In this document: positions 33,445 through 43,107 of the stretch, piece by piece
Layout: every line of letters begins with the position of its first letter
Position numbering within the stretch: the stretch's first letter is position 1
Source of the DNA: Bryobacterales bacterium
Lineage (GTDB): Bacteria > Acidobacteriota > Terriglobia > Bryobacterales > Bryobacteraceae
Direction: 5' to 3'
DNA: 52,878 bases
Assembly (NCBI GenBank): GCA_003167495.1
Contig: PMSX01000324.1
Coordinates: 1 to 52,878, forward strand
Program-made: the position numbers and the translations under genes
The notes under the pieces: model-generated
What the model was told of the DNA's origin: nothing
Seen by the model: only the letters and a program-made list of their open reading frames with translations
The model's database searches: none

Positions 33445-34731
33445 ATGAGCACCCAATCGAACCTTACGTTTAGTCAAGAAAAAATCGCGCTCAATGACGG
33501 ACGCGGACCAGTTGAACCAAAGCCGAAGAGCCGCTGGCTGGTTTGGATCATCGTTCTGTCTGTCTTGGCAGCGGGCGGTTATTTCTTGTCAAAACGTAGT
33601 GCCACTGCGACGACGGAGAACTCACAGAAAGCCGGCAAAAAGGGTAGTAAGGGCGGAGGTGGCCCGATTCCTGTATCCGCTGAAAAAGTCAAGCAAGGTG
33701 ACATGGGGGTCTACATTAGCGACATCCTCGGGGCGGTTACGCCTGTCTATAGCGTGTCCATCACGAGCCGCGTGGCCGGGCAACTCATGCAGGTCAGCTA
33801 CCGCGAAGGACAGCTTGTGCACAAAGGCGATCTGCTGTTGGTGATCGATTCAGGCCCTTACAATGCGGCCCTGTTACAAGCGCAAGGGCAGTTGGAACGC
33901 GATCAGGCTCTGCTGAAGAATGCCCACGTCGATCTTGATCGTTATCAAGCTGCCTACGCCCAACACGCTATCCCGGAGCAGACGATGGCCACCCAGCAGG
34001 CCACGGTGAATCAAGACGAAGGCACGGTGAAACTCGATCAAGGCAATGTGGATGCGGCCAAAGTGAACGTCGACTACACCAAAATTCTATCGCCCATAGA
34101 CGGCCGCGTCGGTCTCCGTCTGGTGGATCCCGGAAATATCGTGCCCGCGAATGGAACTGCGCCTTTGCTCACCATTACCCAGCTTCAGCCAATTACCGTC
34201 ATTTTCCCAATGGCGGAAGATCACATTTCCGAAGTAGTCGCGCAAATGCGCGCTGGCCACCAGCTAGAGGTAGACGCATTCGACCGTGCCAACAGTACGC
34301 TGCTGGCCAAGGGAACGCTGCTGACGCTCGATAACTCAATCGACCCGGGTACGGGAACTGTGAAGGTTCGCGCGCAATTCGCAAACGCCGACAACCGCTT
34401 GTTTCCCAACGAATTCGTAAACGCGCGCTTACTGGTCAGGACGATAAAAAACGCCAACATCATTCCTTCCGCCGCACTGCAGCGCAATAACGATGCTTCC
34501 TATGTATATGTCGTGAACCCCGACACAAGCACAGTCCTTTCGCGCCCTGTCACGATACTCACGACAGATGGATTGCAATCGGCGGTAACCGGAGTACAAC
34601 CGGGCGAGACGTTGGTGACCGACGGCTTCGACAAATTACAAGACAAGACTAAGGTGGTCATCCGCCAACCGCGCGCAGCTCAGGATAGCTCGGCCGCGCC
34701 GCCCGCGGCGCATAAGGGGCACAAGCAGTGA
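33445..34731 (+). CDS. RND efflux periplasmic adaptor subunit (MdtA-like)
   Basis: I start it at the ATG 33445; an in-frame TTG 27 bases upstream would add an implausible leader. The 428-residue protein has a TM/signal anchor (about 32-48), then barrel-sandwich and alpha-hairpin (VSITSRVAGQLMQVSYREGQLVHKGDLLLVID near 103-134; hairpin about 140-215) and beta-barrel and membrane-proximal domains. The C-terminus is Ala/Lys/His rich. It links the inner-membrane RND pumps to the outer-membrane channel in drug or metabolite export. Its stop overlaps the first pump start by 4 bases (GTGA). Confidence 0.93.
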   Translation: MSTQSNLTFSQEKIALNDGRGPVEPKPKSRWLVWIIVLSVLAAGGYFLSKRSATATTENSQKAGKKGSKGGGGPIPVSAEKVKQGDMGVYISDILGAVTPVYSVSITSRVAGQLMQVSYREGQLVHKGDLLLVIDSGPYNAALLQAQGQLERDQALLKNAHVDLDRYQAAYAQHAIPEQTMATQQATVNQDEGTVKLDQGNVDAAKVNVDYTKILSPIDGRVGLRLVDPGNIVPANGTAPLLTITQLQPITVIFPMAEDHISEVVAQMRAGHQLEVDAFDRANSTLLAKGTLLTLDNSIDPGTGTVKVRAQFANADNRLFPNEFVNARLLVRTIKNANIIPSAALQRNNDASYVYVVNPDTSTVLSRPVTILTTDGLQSAVTGVQPGETLVTDGFDKLQDKTKVVIRQPRAAQDSSAAPPAAHKGHKQ

Positions 34732-37700
34732 GTCCCTCACGCCCGTTTATTCTGCGCCCGGTCGCCACTACGCTGCTGATGGCCGCCATTCTGCTGGTCG
34801 GCATCGTGGCTTACAAGCAGCTCCCTGTTTCAGCCTTGCCTGAGGTGGATTACCCCACCATGCAGATCGTGACGTTTTACCCGGGAGCTAGCCCGGATGT
34901 GACTGCTTCTGCCATTACCGCGCCACTTGAAAGGCAGCTCGGCGAAGTGCCCGGCTTGAATCAGATGCGCTCAACCAGTTCGGAAGGCGCATCGGTAATC
35001 ACTTTGCAATTCGCGCTCAGTCTGAACATCGATGTAGCCGAACAGGAGGTGCAAGCCGCCATCAACGCAGCGCAGACGTTCTTGCCCACCGATCTGCCGC
35101 TACCTCCGATTTACAGCAAGACCAACCCCGCGGACGCTCCCGTTCTCACACTTGCTCTCACGGCCACCAACATGCCATTGCAGCAATTGGAGGACTATGC
35201 CGATACTCACCTTGCGCAGAAAATCGCCCAGCTTTCGGGCGTCGGCGCCGTAACGATTAGCGGCGGCCAAAAGCCCGCAGTGCGCATTCAAGCCAATCCC
35301 GCGCAACTCGCCTCTTACGGCGTCGGACTGGAAGATTTGCGCACCGCGCTCACCAGCACCAGTCTCGACTCCGCCAAGGGAAGCTTCGACGGGCCGCGCC
35401 AGGACTTTCAGATTAACGCCAACGACCAATTACTGACAGCCAACGACTATAAAAACGTGGTGGTGGCGTATAAGAACGGCGCGCCTGTCGCTCTCAAAGA
35501 TGTCGCATCGGTAATCGACGGCGTTGAAAACCAGAAGCTCGCCGCTTGGCGCAACGAAACGCCTGCGGTCATCGTTAACATTCAACGCCAACCGGGCGCC
35601 AACATCATTCAAGTGGTAGACCGCATTACCGCATTGCTACCCAAGCTAAAGAACACCATCCCCGCAGCCATTAACGTAGCCACGTTAAGCGATAGAACGA
35701 TTACAGTGCGAGCCTCTGTGGCAGACGTTGAGGTTGAGTTACTGATTTGTATTGCGCTCGTGGTGATGGTCATTTTTGTTTTTCTGCGAAACTTGGCTGC
35801 CACATTCATCCCTAGCGTGGCGGTGCCGCTTTCATTGGTGGGAACGTTTGCCGTGATGTATATGCTTGGTTACAGCTTGAATAACCTTACACTCATGGCT
35901 CTTACGATCTCGACTGGTTTCGTGGTGGATGACGCCATTGTGATGATCGAAAATATCATGCGCTATGTAGAGGAGGGCGAGTCGCCTCTGCAAGCGGCAC
36001 TCAAGGGCGCTGAACAGATCGGCTTCACCATCATTTCGCTGACCGTCTCACTCATCGCAGTTCTGATTCCACTGCTTTTTATGGGCGACATCACGGGCCG
36101 CTTGTTCCGCGAATTTGCCGTTACACTTGCAGTGACTATCATCATTTCGGCCGTGGTTTCCTTGACGCTGACACCCATGCTGTGCGCCAAGCTGCTACGC
36201 CACAAGGAAAAGGGGAAAGAAGGTCGTCTCTACAGGTTTTCGGAACGCGTTTTTGAGAAGACTATCGCCCTGTATGGCTCGACTCTGGAATTTGTGTTGC
36301 GCTTCCGGACCATTACCTTACTGGTTGCCGCCGCCACGCTGGGCCTCACAGTCTATCTTTACGTCATCATTCCTAAAGGATTTTTTCCTGTTCAGGACAC
36401 CGGCGAGATTCAAGGTGTTTCCGAAGCAGATCAAGGCGTTTCCTTTACCGAGATGACTAATCTGCAACAGCGCTTAGCGACGGTGATTCTCAAAGACCCC
36501 GCGGTCGACAGCCTGTCGTCGTTTATCGGCGTTGACGGCGTCAACACCACTCTCAATTCCGGCCGCGTCCAAATCAATTTGAAGCCCGTTGAGCAGCGTG
36601 ATGGCAGCGCCTCTGACATTATTCGCCGATTGCAGCCGCAACTGGCAAAGATTGAGGGCATCACCTTGTACATGCAGCCCGTGCAAGATTTGACCGTGGA
36701 AGACGTCGTCAGCCGCACCGAGTTTCAATACAGCATTGAAGATCCAAACCCCGCCGAACTGAACGAGTATGCGGCGAAGTTCACTGAACGGCTCAAAGAA
36801 CTTCCCGATCTTGCAGATGTCGCTAACGACCTGCAAACGAGTGGAAAAGGGCTCGCCTTAACTATCGACAGGCAAACGGCCAGCCGGCTGGGCATCACAC
36901 CGACAGCCATAGACAACACGCTTTACGATGCCTTTGGCCAGCGGGAAATCTCGACGCTTTTCACACAACTCAATCAGTATCACGTGATTCTGGAAGTGCC
37001 TCCTCCGTTTCGCGTCAATCCCGAAAACATGCGCAACATTTTTATACCCTCAACGAGCGGAGGGTCGGTGCCTTTGAGCGCCTTTATGACTTTCAAGGGT
37101 ACAGCGCTGCCAATCCTCATCAGCCACATTGGGCAGTTTCCCGCAACCACGGTGTCGTTCAACCTGGCGCCGAACGCTGCGCTGGGAGAAGCAGTAGACG
37201 CCATTCAGCAGATAGAAAAAGAGCTGCCCCCTCCACCCGCCATGCAGGCATCTTTCCAGGGAACGGCGCAGGCGTTTGTGGCCTCGACGACCAGCGAACC
37301 GTTGTTGATTCTGGCGGCGCTGGTCACAGTTTACATTGTGCTGGGCGTGCTGTATGAAAGCTACATTCATCCGATTACGATTCTTTCCACTCTGCCCTCC
37401 GCGGGCGTTGGGGCATTATTGGCGCTGATGGTTTGCCGGCAGGAGTTGACGGTTGTGGCCATCATCGGCATCGTGCTGCTCATTGGCATTGTGAAGAAAA
37501 ACGCCATCATGATGATTGATTTTGCTCTGGAAGCGGAACGGAAGGAGGGCAAATCGCCCTATGATTCCATCTATCAGGCGTGTCTCTTACGTTTCCGTCC
37601 CATCATGATGACCACTATGGCTGCCTTGCTCGGCGCGGTGCCGCTCGCTTTTGGCCGCGGCACGGGCGCTGAACTGCGTCGCCCGCTCGGCATCACCATT

Positions 37701-37865
37701 ATTGGTGGATTGCTGTTGAGCCAGTTGCTCACTCTTTACACCACCCCCGTTATTTATCTTTTCTTTGATGGGATTGCTCGCAGATTCTCTGGACGTGACA
37801 GAGAGGAAGCGGAGGCGCCTAGGCCAACACCTGGAATGGAACCGGCTCCGAGTCACGGAGATTAA
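34728..37865 (+). CDS. RND efflux inner-membrane permease (MdtB-like)
   Basis: A 1045-residue RND pump starting with GTG. Two repeats of one TM, large periplasmic loop and five TMs. Proton relay residues are present: Asp-Asp in GFVVDDAIVMIEN (TM4) and Lys in GIVKKNAIMMIDFAL (TM10). It belongs to the hydrophobe/amphiphile (HAE-1) group. A second, similar pump follows directly, the arrangement of the heterotrimeric MdtBC system, in which two paralogous permeases work in one complex. Confidence 0.94.
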   Translation: MSPSRPFILRPVATTLLMAAILLVGIVAYKQLPVSALPEVDYPTMQIVTFYPGASPDVTASAITAPLERQLGEVPGLNQMRSTSSEGASVITLQFALSLNIDVAEQEVQAAINAAQTFLPTDLPLPPIYSKTNPADAPVLTLALTATNMPLQQLEDYADTHLAQKIAQLSGVGAVTISGGQKPAVRIQANPAQLASYGVGLEDLRTALTSTSLDSAKGSFDGPRQDFQINANDQLLTANDYKNVVVAYKNGAPVALKDVASVIDGVENQKLAAWRNETPAVIVNIQRQPGANIIQVVDRITALLPKLKNTIPAAINVATLSDRTITVRASVADVEVELLICIALVVMVIFVFLRNLAATFIPSVAVPLSLVGTFAVMYMLGYSLNNLTLMALTISTGFVVDDAIVMIENIMRYVEEGESPLQAALKGAEQIGFTIISLTVSLIAVLIPLLFMGDITGRLFREFAVTLAVTIIISAVVSLTLTPMLCAKLLRHKEKGKEGRLYRFSERVFEKTIALYGSTLEFVLRFRTITLLVAAATLGLTVYLYVIIPKGFFPVQDTGEIQGVSEADQGVSFTEMTNLQQRLATVILKDPAVDSLSSFIGVDGVNTTLNSGRVQINLKPVEQRDGSASDIIRRLQPQLAKIEGITLYMQPVQDLTVEDVVSRTEFQYSIEDPNPAELNEYAAKFTERLKELPDLADVANDLQTSGKGLALTIDRQTASRLGITPTAIDNTLYDAFGQREISTLFTQLNQYHVILEVPPPFRVNPENMRNIFIPSTSGGSVPLSAFMTFKGTALPILISHIGQFPATTVSFNLAPNAALGEAVDAIQQIEKELPPPPAMQASFQGTAQAFVASTTSEPLLILAALVTVYIVLGVLYESYIHPITILSTLPSAGVGALLALMVCRQELTVVAIIGIVLLIGIVKKNAIMMIDFALEAERKEGKSPYDSIYQACLLRFRPIMMTTMAALLGAVPLAFGRGTGAELRRPLGITIIGGLLLSQLLTLYTTPVIYLFFDGIARRFSGRDREEAEAPRPTPGMEPAPSHGD

Positions 37866-37868
37866 CCG

Positions 37869-40800
37869 ATGAGTCTCTCTTCCCCGTTTATCCACCGGCC
37901 GGTAGCCACTGCCCTGCTCACCATAGGTGTAGGTCTAGCTGGTGCTGTCGCCTTCACGCTCTTGCCCGTTTCACCTTTGCCCCAGGTCGACTTTCCCACT
38001 GTTTCGGTGCAGGCCTCCCTGCCCGGTGCAAGCCCCGAGATCATGGCGTCGTCCGTGGCCACGCCCTTGGAGCGCCAGTTTGGTCGGATTGCGGCCGTTA
38101 CCGAGATGACTTCGTCGAGTTCGCTCGGCCAGACCAGCATCACCTTGCAATTCGATTTGAGCCGCAATATCGATGCCGCCGCGCGTGACGTCGAAGCGGC
38201 CATCAATGCAGCTCGCGGCTATCTGCCCACGGATCTCCCAAGCAATCCTACCTACCGCAAGGTTAACCCAGCCGACGCGCCAATTATGATTCTGGCGCTC
38301 ACTTCGAAAAAACTTAAGCCGCCGCAACTTTACGACGCTGCCTCCACCATTTTGCTCCAGCGCATTTCGCAGGTTCGCGGTGTTGGCCAAGTGATGGTCG
38401 GTGGGAGTTCCGCGCCGGCGGTGCGTGTCGATTTGAATCCTACTCAGGTCAACCATTACGGTCTTAGCCTCGAGAGTGTGAGAACAGCCATAGCCGCGCA
38501 AACCGCCAATTCCGCCAAAGGCACCTTTTCCGACGCTATACATAACTGGCTGATTACCGCGAACGATCAGATTCTCCACGCGGTGGACTACCAGCCAATT
38601 CTTCTGCGCTATCAAAACGGCGCGGCCGTGCGCTTGAGTGACGTCGCTACCGTTACTGACTCAGTGCAGACGGTGCGTTCCCTTGGTTTAGCGAACGGCG
38701 AGCGGGCGGCCCTCATTATCATTTTTCGTCAGCCGGGCGCTAACATTATCGACACAGTAGATGCAATCAGAAAGGCATTGCCGCAGCTCAACGCAGCTAT
38801 TGACCCATCGATAGTCCTCACTGTGACCCTGGACCAAACTATAACGATTCGCGCTTCCGTGCACGACGTTGAACGCTCCCTAATGATCTCGGTTTTCCTG
38901 GTCGTTATGGTCGTGTTCCTCTTCCTCCGGGAAGCACGCGCCACTTTGATTCCCAGTGTGGCTGTTCCGGTCTCCATCATTGGAACCTGCGGCGTTATGT
39001 ACCTGTTCGGGTTCAGCATTGACAATTTGTCGCTGATGGCTCTTACCATATCCAGCGGCTTCGTGGTTGACGACGCCATTGTGGTGTTGGAGAATATCAC
39101 GCGCTTTCGAGAGCGGGGACTCAATCGTATGGAAGCCGCCCTGCGCGGAGCTGCTGAGATCGGCCCAACGGTTCTTTCGATTAGCATTTCGCTGGTTGCC
39201 GTATTCATTCCTATCTTGCTAATGGGCGGGGTTGTGGGCCGGCTGTTCCGCCAATTCGCCATCACCCTCTCAGTCACTATCGTTTTGTCTATGCTCGTGT
39301 CACTGACAGCCACTCCTACTATGTGTGCGCGCATTTTGCGGGATCAATCCGGGCACGGTTGGCTTTACCGCAAGACAGAACTGTTTTTTGAATTCATACT
39401 GGGCGTTTACGAACATATGCTGCGCTGGGTATTGCGCAATTCGGGTTTTGTTCTGGCCATAGCCATTCTTACTCTCGCCTTTAATGTCTATCTCTTTGTG
39501 ATTGTGCCGAAGGGCTTCTTTCCACAGCAGGATACCGGCAGGTTAAACGGCAACTTCATCGGCGACCAGAGCATTTCTTTTCAGGCAATGCAGGATAAGA
39601 TCACGCGTTTGTCGAAAATAGCTCAACAGGACCCGGACGTCGCTACAATCCAGGCCTTCAGCGGAGGAGGCGGAGGCACGACCATGAACACGGGCCGCTG
39701 CTTTATTACGCTGAAACCTTGGGGGAAGGAGCGGAAGCTTACAGCCGACCAAGTGATAACCCGGCTGCGTCCAAAACTGAACTCCATTCCCGGCATTACG
39801 CTGTTCCTGCAATCGGCGCAGGATTTGCGAGTGGGCGGGCGGCAAAGCGCCGCGCAATATCAATACACTTTGCAGAGCGACAAATTGGAAGATCTCATGC
39901 ATTGGGCGCCGGTGCTTACAAATCTGATGAAACGGATGCCACAAATCACCGACGTGGTTAGCGACCAGCAAAACATGGGTCTGGAAGCGGGTCTCGTTAT
40001 CGACCGGCCGACCGCTTCGCGGCTCGGCATCAGTGCCAGCACAATTGACAACACTCTCTACGACGCGTTTGGCGAGCGGGAGGTGGCAACCACGTATTCT
40101 TCGATGAACCAATACTACATAGTCATGGAGGTAGATCCAGCTTTCTGGCAGACCCCTGAGGGTCTAAACGATGTCTATGTCCCATCAACCACCGGCACCG
40201 CGGTCCCGCTGTCCGCCTTCACTAGCAGGCGGCCAAGCACCGCCTCGCTGACGGTGAATCACTCAGGAGTTTTCCCATCGGTCACGATTTCGTTCAATCT
40301 GGCGCCGGGAGTCGCGCTGGGAGATGCCGTCAACGCCATTCGAGACGTCGGACAGAGTGCGGGCGTACCTACCACCATCAACACCAGCTTCACCGGCACC
40401 GCCCAGGCGTTTCAAGCGTCGCTTGATTCTCAACCAATCCTGATTGCGTCCGCCCTGGGGGCCGTCTACATTGTGCTGGGAATTTTGTATGAAAGCTTTA
40501 TTCATCCCATTACCATTCTTTCCACGTTGCCCTCCGCGGGAGTTGGCGCTCTCTTGGCGCTGCTCATCACGAAGAACGATCTTAGTGTGATAGCGATGAT
40601 CGGGATCATTCTGCTCATTGGCTTGGTAAAGAAGAACGCCATCATGATGATTGATTTCGCTCTCGCTGCAGAACGAATCGATCACAAGCCTCCCGCGGAA
40701 GCGGTATTCCAGGCTTGCATGCTGCGCTTCCGGCCCATCATGATGACTACAATGGCTGCATTGCTCGGAGGCTTGCCGCTTGCCCTAGGCACTGGAACAG

Positions 40801-40982
40801 GGGCTGAGTTACGGCGCCCGCTTGGCATCACCATTGTGGGAGGACTTATCGTCAGCCAAGCTCTCACGTTGTTCACCACGCCAGTCATTTATCTCTACAT
40901 GGATCGCCTTGCCCAGTTCCTGCGCAGACTGCGCGGGGGCGCACCCATAATGACACCCGCACCGGCGCCATCAGGAGACTAA
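37869..40982 (+). CDS. RND efflux inner-membrane permease (MdtC-like)
   Basis: A 1037-residue paralogue of the preceding pump, starting 3 bases after its stop. The proton relay is again intact (GFVVDDAIVVLEN and GLVKKNAIMMIDFAL). N-terminal SLSSPFIHRPVATALLTIGVGLAG is the usual cytoplasmic cap and TM1. With the adaptor and the preceding pump it should form an MdtABC-type drug exporter; substrates such as bile salts or novobiocin are known for the enterobacterial system only. Confidence 0.94.
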   Translation: MSLSSPFIHRPVATALLTIGVGLAGAVAFTLLPVSPLPQVDFPTVSVQASLPGASPEIMASSVATPLERQFGRIAAVTEMTSSSSLGQTSITLQFDLSRNIDAAARDVEAAINAARGYLPTDLPSNPTYRKVNPADAPIMILALTSKKLKPPQLYDAASTILLQRISQVRGVGQVMVGGSSAPAVRVDLNPTQVNHYGLSLESVRTAIAAQTANSAKGTFSDAIHNWLITANDQILHAVDYQPILLRYQNGAAVRLSDVATVTDSVQTVRSLGLANGERAALIIIFRQPGANIIDTVDAIRKALPQLNAAIDPSIVLTVTLDQTITIRASVHDVERSLMISVFLVVMVVFLFLREARATLIPSVAVPVSIIGTCGVMYLFGFSIDNLSLMALTISSGFVVDDAIVVLENITRFRERGLNRMEAALRGAAEIGPTVLSISISLVAVFIPILLMGGVVGRLFRQFAITLSVTIVLSMLVSLTATPTMCARILRDQSGHGWLYRKTELFFEFILGVYEHMLRWVLRNSGFVLAIAILTLAFNVYLFVIVPKGFFPQQDTGRLNGNFIGDQSISFQAMQDKITRLSKIAQQDPDVATIQAFSGGGGGTTMNTGRCFITLKPWGKERKLTADQVITRLRPKLNSIPGITLFLQSAQDLRVGGRQSAAQYQYTLQSDKLEDLMHWAPVLTNLMKRMPQITDVVSDQQNMGLEAGLVIDRPTASRLGISASTIDNTLYDAFGEREVATTYSSMNQYYIVMEVDPAFWQTPEGLNDVYVPSTTGTAVPLSAFTSRRPSTASLTVNHSGVFPSVTISFNLAPGVALGDAVNAIRDVGQSAGVPTTINTSFTGTAQAFQASLDSQPILIASALGAVYIVLGILYESFIHPITILSTLPSAGVGALLALLITKNDLSVIAMIGIILLIGLVKKNAIMMIDFALAAERIDHKPPAEAVFQACMLRFRPIMMTTMAALLGGLPLALGTGTGAELRRPLGITIVGGLIVSQALTLFTTPVIYLYMDRLAQFLRRLRGGAPIMTPAPAPSGD

Positions 40983-40988
40983 ATACCG

Positions 40989-41279
40989 GTGCAGCCGCAT
41001 TACAAAATCGTCAGCGCGGAACATCCGAGTGAGCCATCGGTGACCCTGCTCCTCAACGGAAAATTGAGCGAGGAGGCGATCCCCGAACTGCACCACTCTA
41101 TTTTGGAGGCTCGCGAGTCACACCGGCGCGTGTATATCGATTTAAGCGAGGTGACTCTGGTAGATCGAAAAGCAGTCCAATATATTTCCGAGCAAGCCGC
41201 GCAAGACGTGAAGGTGGTCAACTGCCCCGTCTATCTGCGGGGCTGGATCAATCAGGTTAGCGATGATATTGAACAATAA
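40989..41279 (+). CDS. STAS-like domain protein inside the RND operon
   Basis: A 96-residue protein with GTG start. The pattern VTLLLNGKLSEEAIPELHHSI...RVYIDLSEVTLVDRKAVQYISEQ fits the alternating beta/alpha of STAS domains, where VDSSG is expected after the third strand. Here the phospho-acceptor Ser is replaced (VDRKA), so regulation by phosphorylation is unlikely. It starts 6 bases after the second pump and overlaps the outer-membrane channel gene by 17 bases, so it is clearly part of the operon. Its role in efflux is unknown; an MlaB-like assembly partner is conceivable. Confidence 0.75.
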   Translation: MQPHYKIVSAEHPSEPSVTLLLNGKLSEEAIPELHHSILEARESHRRVYIDLSEVTLVDRKAVQYISEQAAQDVKVVNCPVYLRGWINQVSDDIEQ

Positions 41280-42759
41280 GTTGTCTTCTATAGCTGTTCT
41301 TGCTTTTCTCCTTTTATGCGCATGCAACCCGGCGCCCAAATATGTGGTGCCTTCTGCGCCCGCGCCGGCAGCCTACAAAGAGGCTGAAGGCAAAGATGGT
41401 ACTGGCTGGAAGCTTGCCCAACCAAGCGACAACAAACTGCGCGGCAAATGGTGGGAGATCTATAACGATCCGCAGTTGAACGCCCTTGAGGAACAAGTGG
41501 CCATTTCCAATCAAAGCCTAAAGGCGGCTGAGGCGAACTTCCGAGCGGCTCGCGCACTCGTAGTGATCGCCCGCGCTTCACTTTATCCCACTATTGGCGC
41601 GACGCCAGCATACACCAATGCCCGCACGTCGGCCAATATTCTTCGCATTCCCGGCACCAGCAACGCCACTAACGAGTACGCCTTGCCTTTTGATATTTCG
41701 TACACACCGGATTTCTGGCATCGCATTCGCAACACTATAGACATGCAGGCCTTCAGCGCGCAATCTAGCGCAGCGGACGTTGCCACCGCGCTGCTCACCA
41801 CACAAGCCGACCTAGCCACCGACTATTTCGAACTGCGCGCGACTGATATGGAGGTCAAAATTCTGGTTGACACCATGGTCAACTATCGCCAGAATGTCGA
41901 TCTCACGACCACGCTGTACAAAACGGGTATCGATTCCGAGCAGGACTTGGTTCAGGCACAAAACCAGCTCGATACAGCCACTGCACAAGCTACGGATTTG
42001 GGCGTAGCGCGCGCGCAGTATGAACACGCCATCGCGGAGCTCATTGGTAAGCCGCCCTCCGAGTTGACGATCGAGGCTGGCACATTTAATCCCGAACCTC
42101 CGCCAGTACCGGTTGCCGTCCCTTCGACCTTGCTCGAGCGACGGCCGGACATCGCAGGGCTGGAGCGCCTGATCGCCTCCGCCAACGCGCAGATCGGAGT
42201 CGCGCGCGCCGCTTATTACCCCACGCTCACACTCTCGGCCAGTGGTGGTTTGGAATCTTATAGCTTCCTCCATTGGTTCAGCTCCCCGAGCCGTTTTTGG
42301 TCTCTAGGTCCGACCCTCTCGCAGACTCTATGGGAGGGCGGCGCGCGACGCGGACAGAACGAACAAGCGTTGGCCCAATATGACGCGGCAGTTGCCAACT
42401 ACCGCCAGACTGTGCTGACTTCCTTTCAGGCAGTGGAAGACCAACTCGCTGCCCTGCGGATTCTGTCAAAGGAGATCATCGAGCAGCAAACTGCCATTAA
42501 CTCCTCCCAACGCTATCTCGACCTTGCTCTTATTCGCTACAAGACGGGAGTTGATAGCTACCTAAACGTAATCACGGCGGAAAACTCACTGTTGACGAAC
42601 AAAGAGTCTCAGGTGTCGTCGGAACTGCGCCGTATGTCCGCGAGCGTCAGTTTGGTGATGGCGCTGGGCGGAGGATGGGATCCCGGATCGCTGCCACAGA
42701 TGAAAGATTTGATTGCGAAACCGGCGAAGACGGCGGTGCCGGCGAGTGCTACGAATTGA
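41263..42759 (+). CDS. Outer-membrane efflux channel lipoprotein, NodT/OprM type
   Basis: A 498-residue TolC-family protein. The N-terminal LLLCACNPAP is a lipobox with acylated Cys, so the channel is probably lipid-anchored. Two repeats of the OEP domain (about 60-250 and 270-480) contain the beta-barrel and long coiled coil; SLKAAEANFRAARALVVIARASLYPTIGATP and LERLIASANAQIGVARAAYYPTLTLSASGG mark the paired start of each (both longer than shown here if extended). It completes the tripartite efflux pump with the upstream genes. Confidence 0.92.
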   Translation: MILNNKLSSIAVLAFLLLCACNPAPKYVVPSAPAPAAYKEAEGKDGTGWKLAQPSDNKLRGKWWEIYNDPQLNALEEQVAISNQSLKAAEANFRAARALVVIARASLYPTIGATPAYTNARTSANILRIPGTSNATNEYALPFDISYTPDFWHRIRNTIDMQAFSAQSSAADVATALLTTQADLATDYFELRATDMEVKILVDTMVNYRQNVDLTTTLYKTGIDSEQDLVQAQNQLDTATAQATDLGVARAQYEHAIAELIGKPPSELTIEAGTFNPEPPPVPVAVPSTLLERRPDIAGLERLIASANAQIGVARAAYYPTLTLSASGGLESYSFLHWFSSPSRFWSLGPTLSQTLWEGGARRGQNEQALAQYDAAVANYRQTVLTSFQAVEDQLAALRILSKEIIEQQTAINSSQRYLDLALIRYKTGVDSYLNVITAENSLLTNKESQVSSELRRMSASVSLVMALGGGWDPGSLPQMKDLIAKPAKTAVPASATN

Positions 42760-42770
42760 GTGGAGGATCC

Positions 42771-43088
42771 ATGGCTAATAGCTTTGGAACAGATATTCTG
42801 ATTCAAGCGCAAGACCCGAGAAGTGCGGCAAATTTTTACGTCCAGCAGCTCGGCTTCCATGTCACTGGCGAAACACCCCAGATGATGAGCCTCCATGGCG
42901 ACCACATCAACCTATTCATCGAGCAAGGCCCTGCGTTAGGACCCGTGCTGGAAGTCACCGTGGACAGCGTGGAAGAGGCCAAACTCCGGCTCCTCAAAAA
43001 CGGTTGCGAAATCATCAAGGATGAGCCGGATTTTCCGAGATGTTACGTGAAGGATCCGTTCGGATTGATCTACAACCTGACAAGTTAG
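42771..43088 (+). CDS. VOC (glyoxalase/bleomycin-resistance) superfamily protein
   Basis: The ATG at 42771 has GGAGG 6 bases upstream and is preferred over a start 96 bases earlier, which would overlap the channel gene. The 105-residue product is one VOC unit: TDILIQAQDPRSAANFYVQQLGFHVTGE, then VTVDSVEEAKLRLLKNGCEI and YVKDPFGLIYNLTS, with the final Asp-Pro-Phe-Gly strand typical of the fold. It lies 11 bases after the efflux operon and may be its last gene. Drug binding as in bleomycin resistance proteins is possible; the family is too broad for a firm call. Confidence 0.8.
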   Translation: MANSFGTDILIQAQDPRSAANFYVQQLGFHVTGETPQMMSLHGDHINLFIEQGPALGPVLEVTVDSVEEAKLRLLKNGCEIIKDEPDFPRCYVKDPFGLIYNLTS

Positions 43089-43107
43089 CGGCCGCGCGGC
43101 GACCGCG

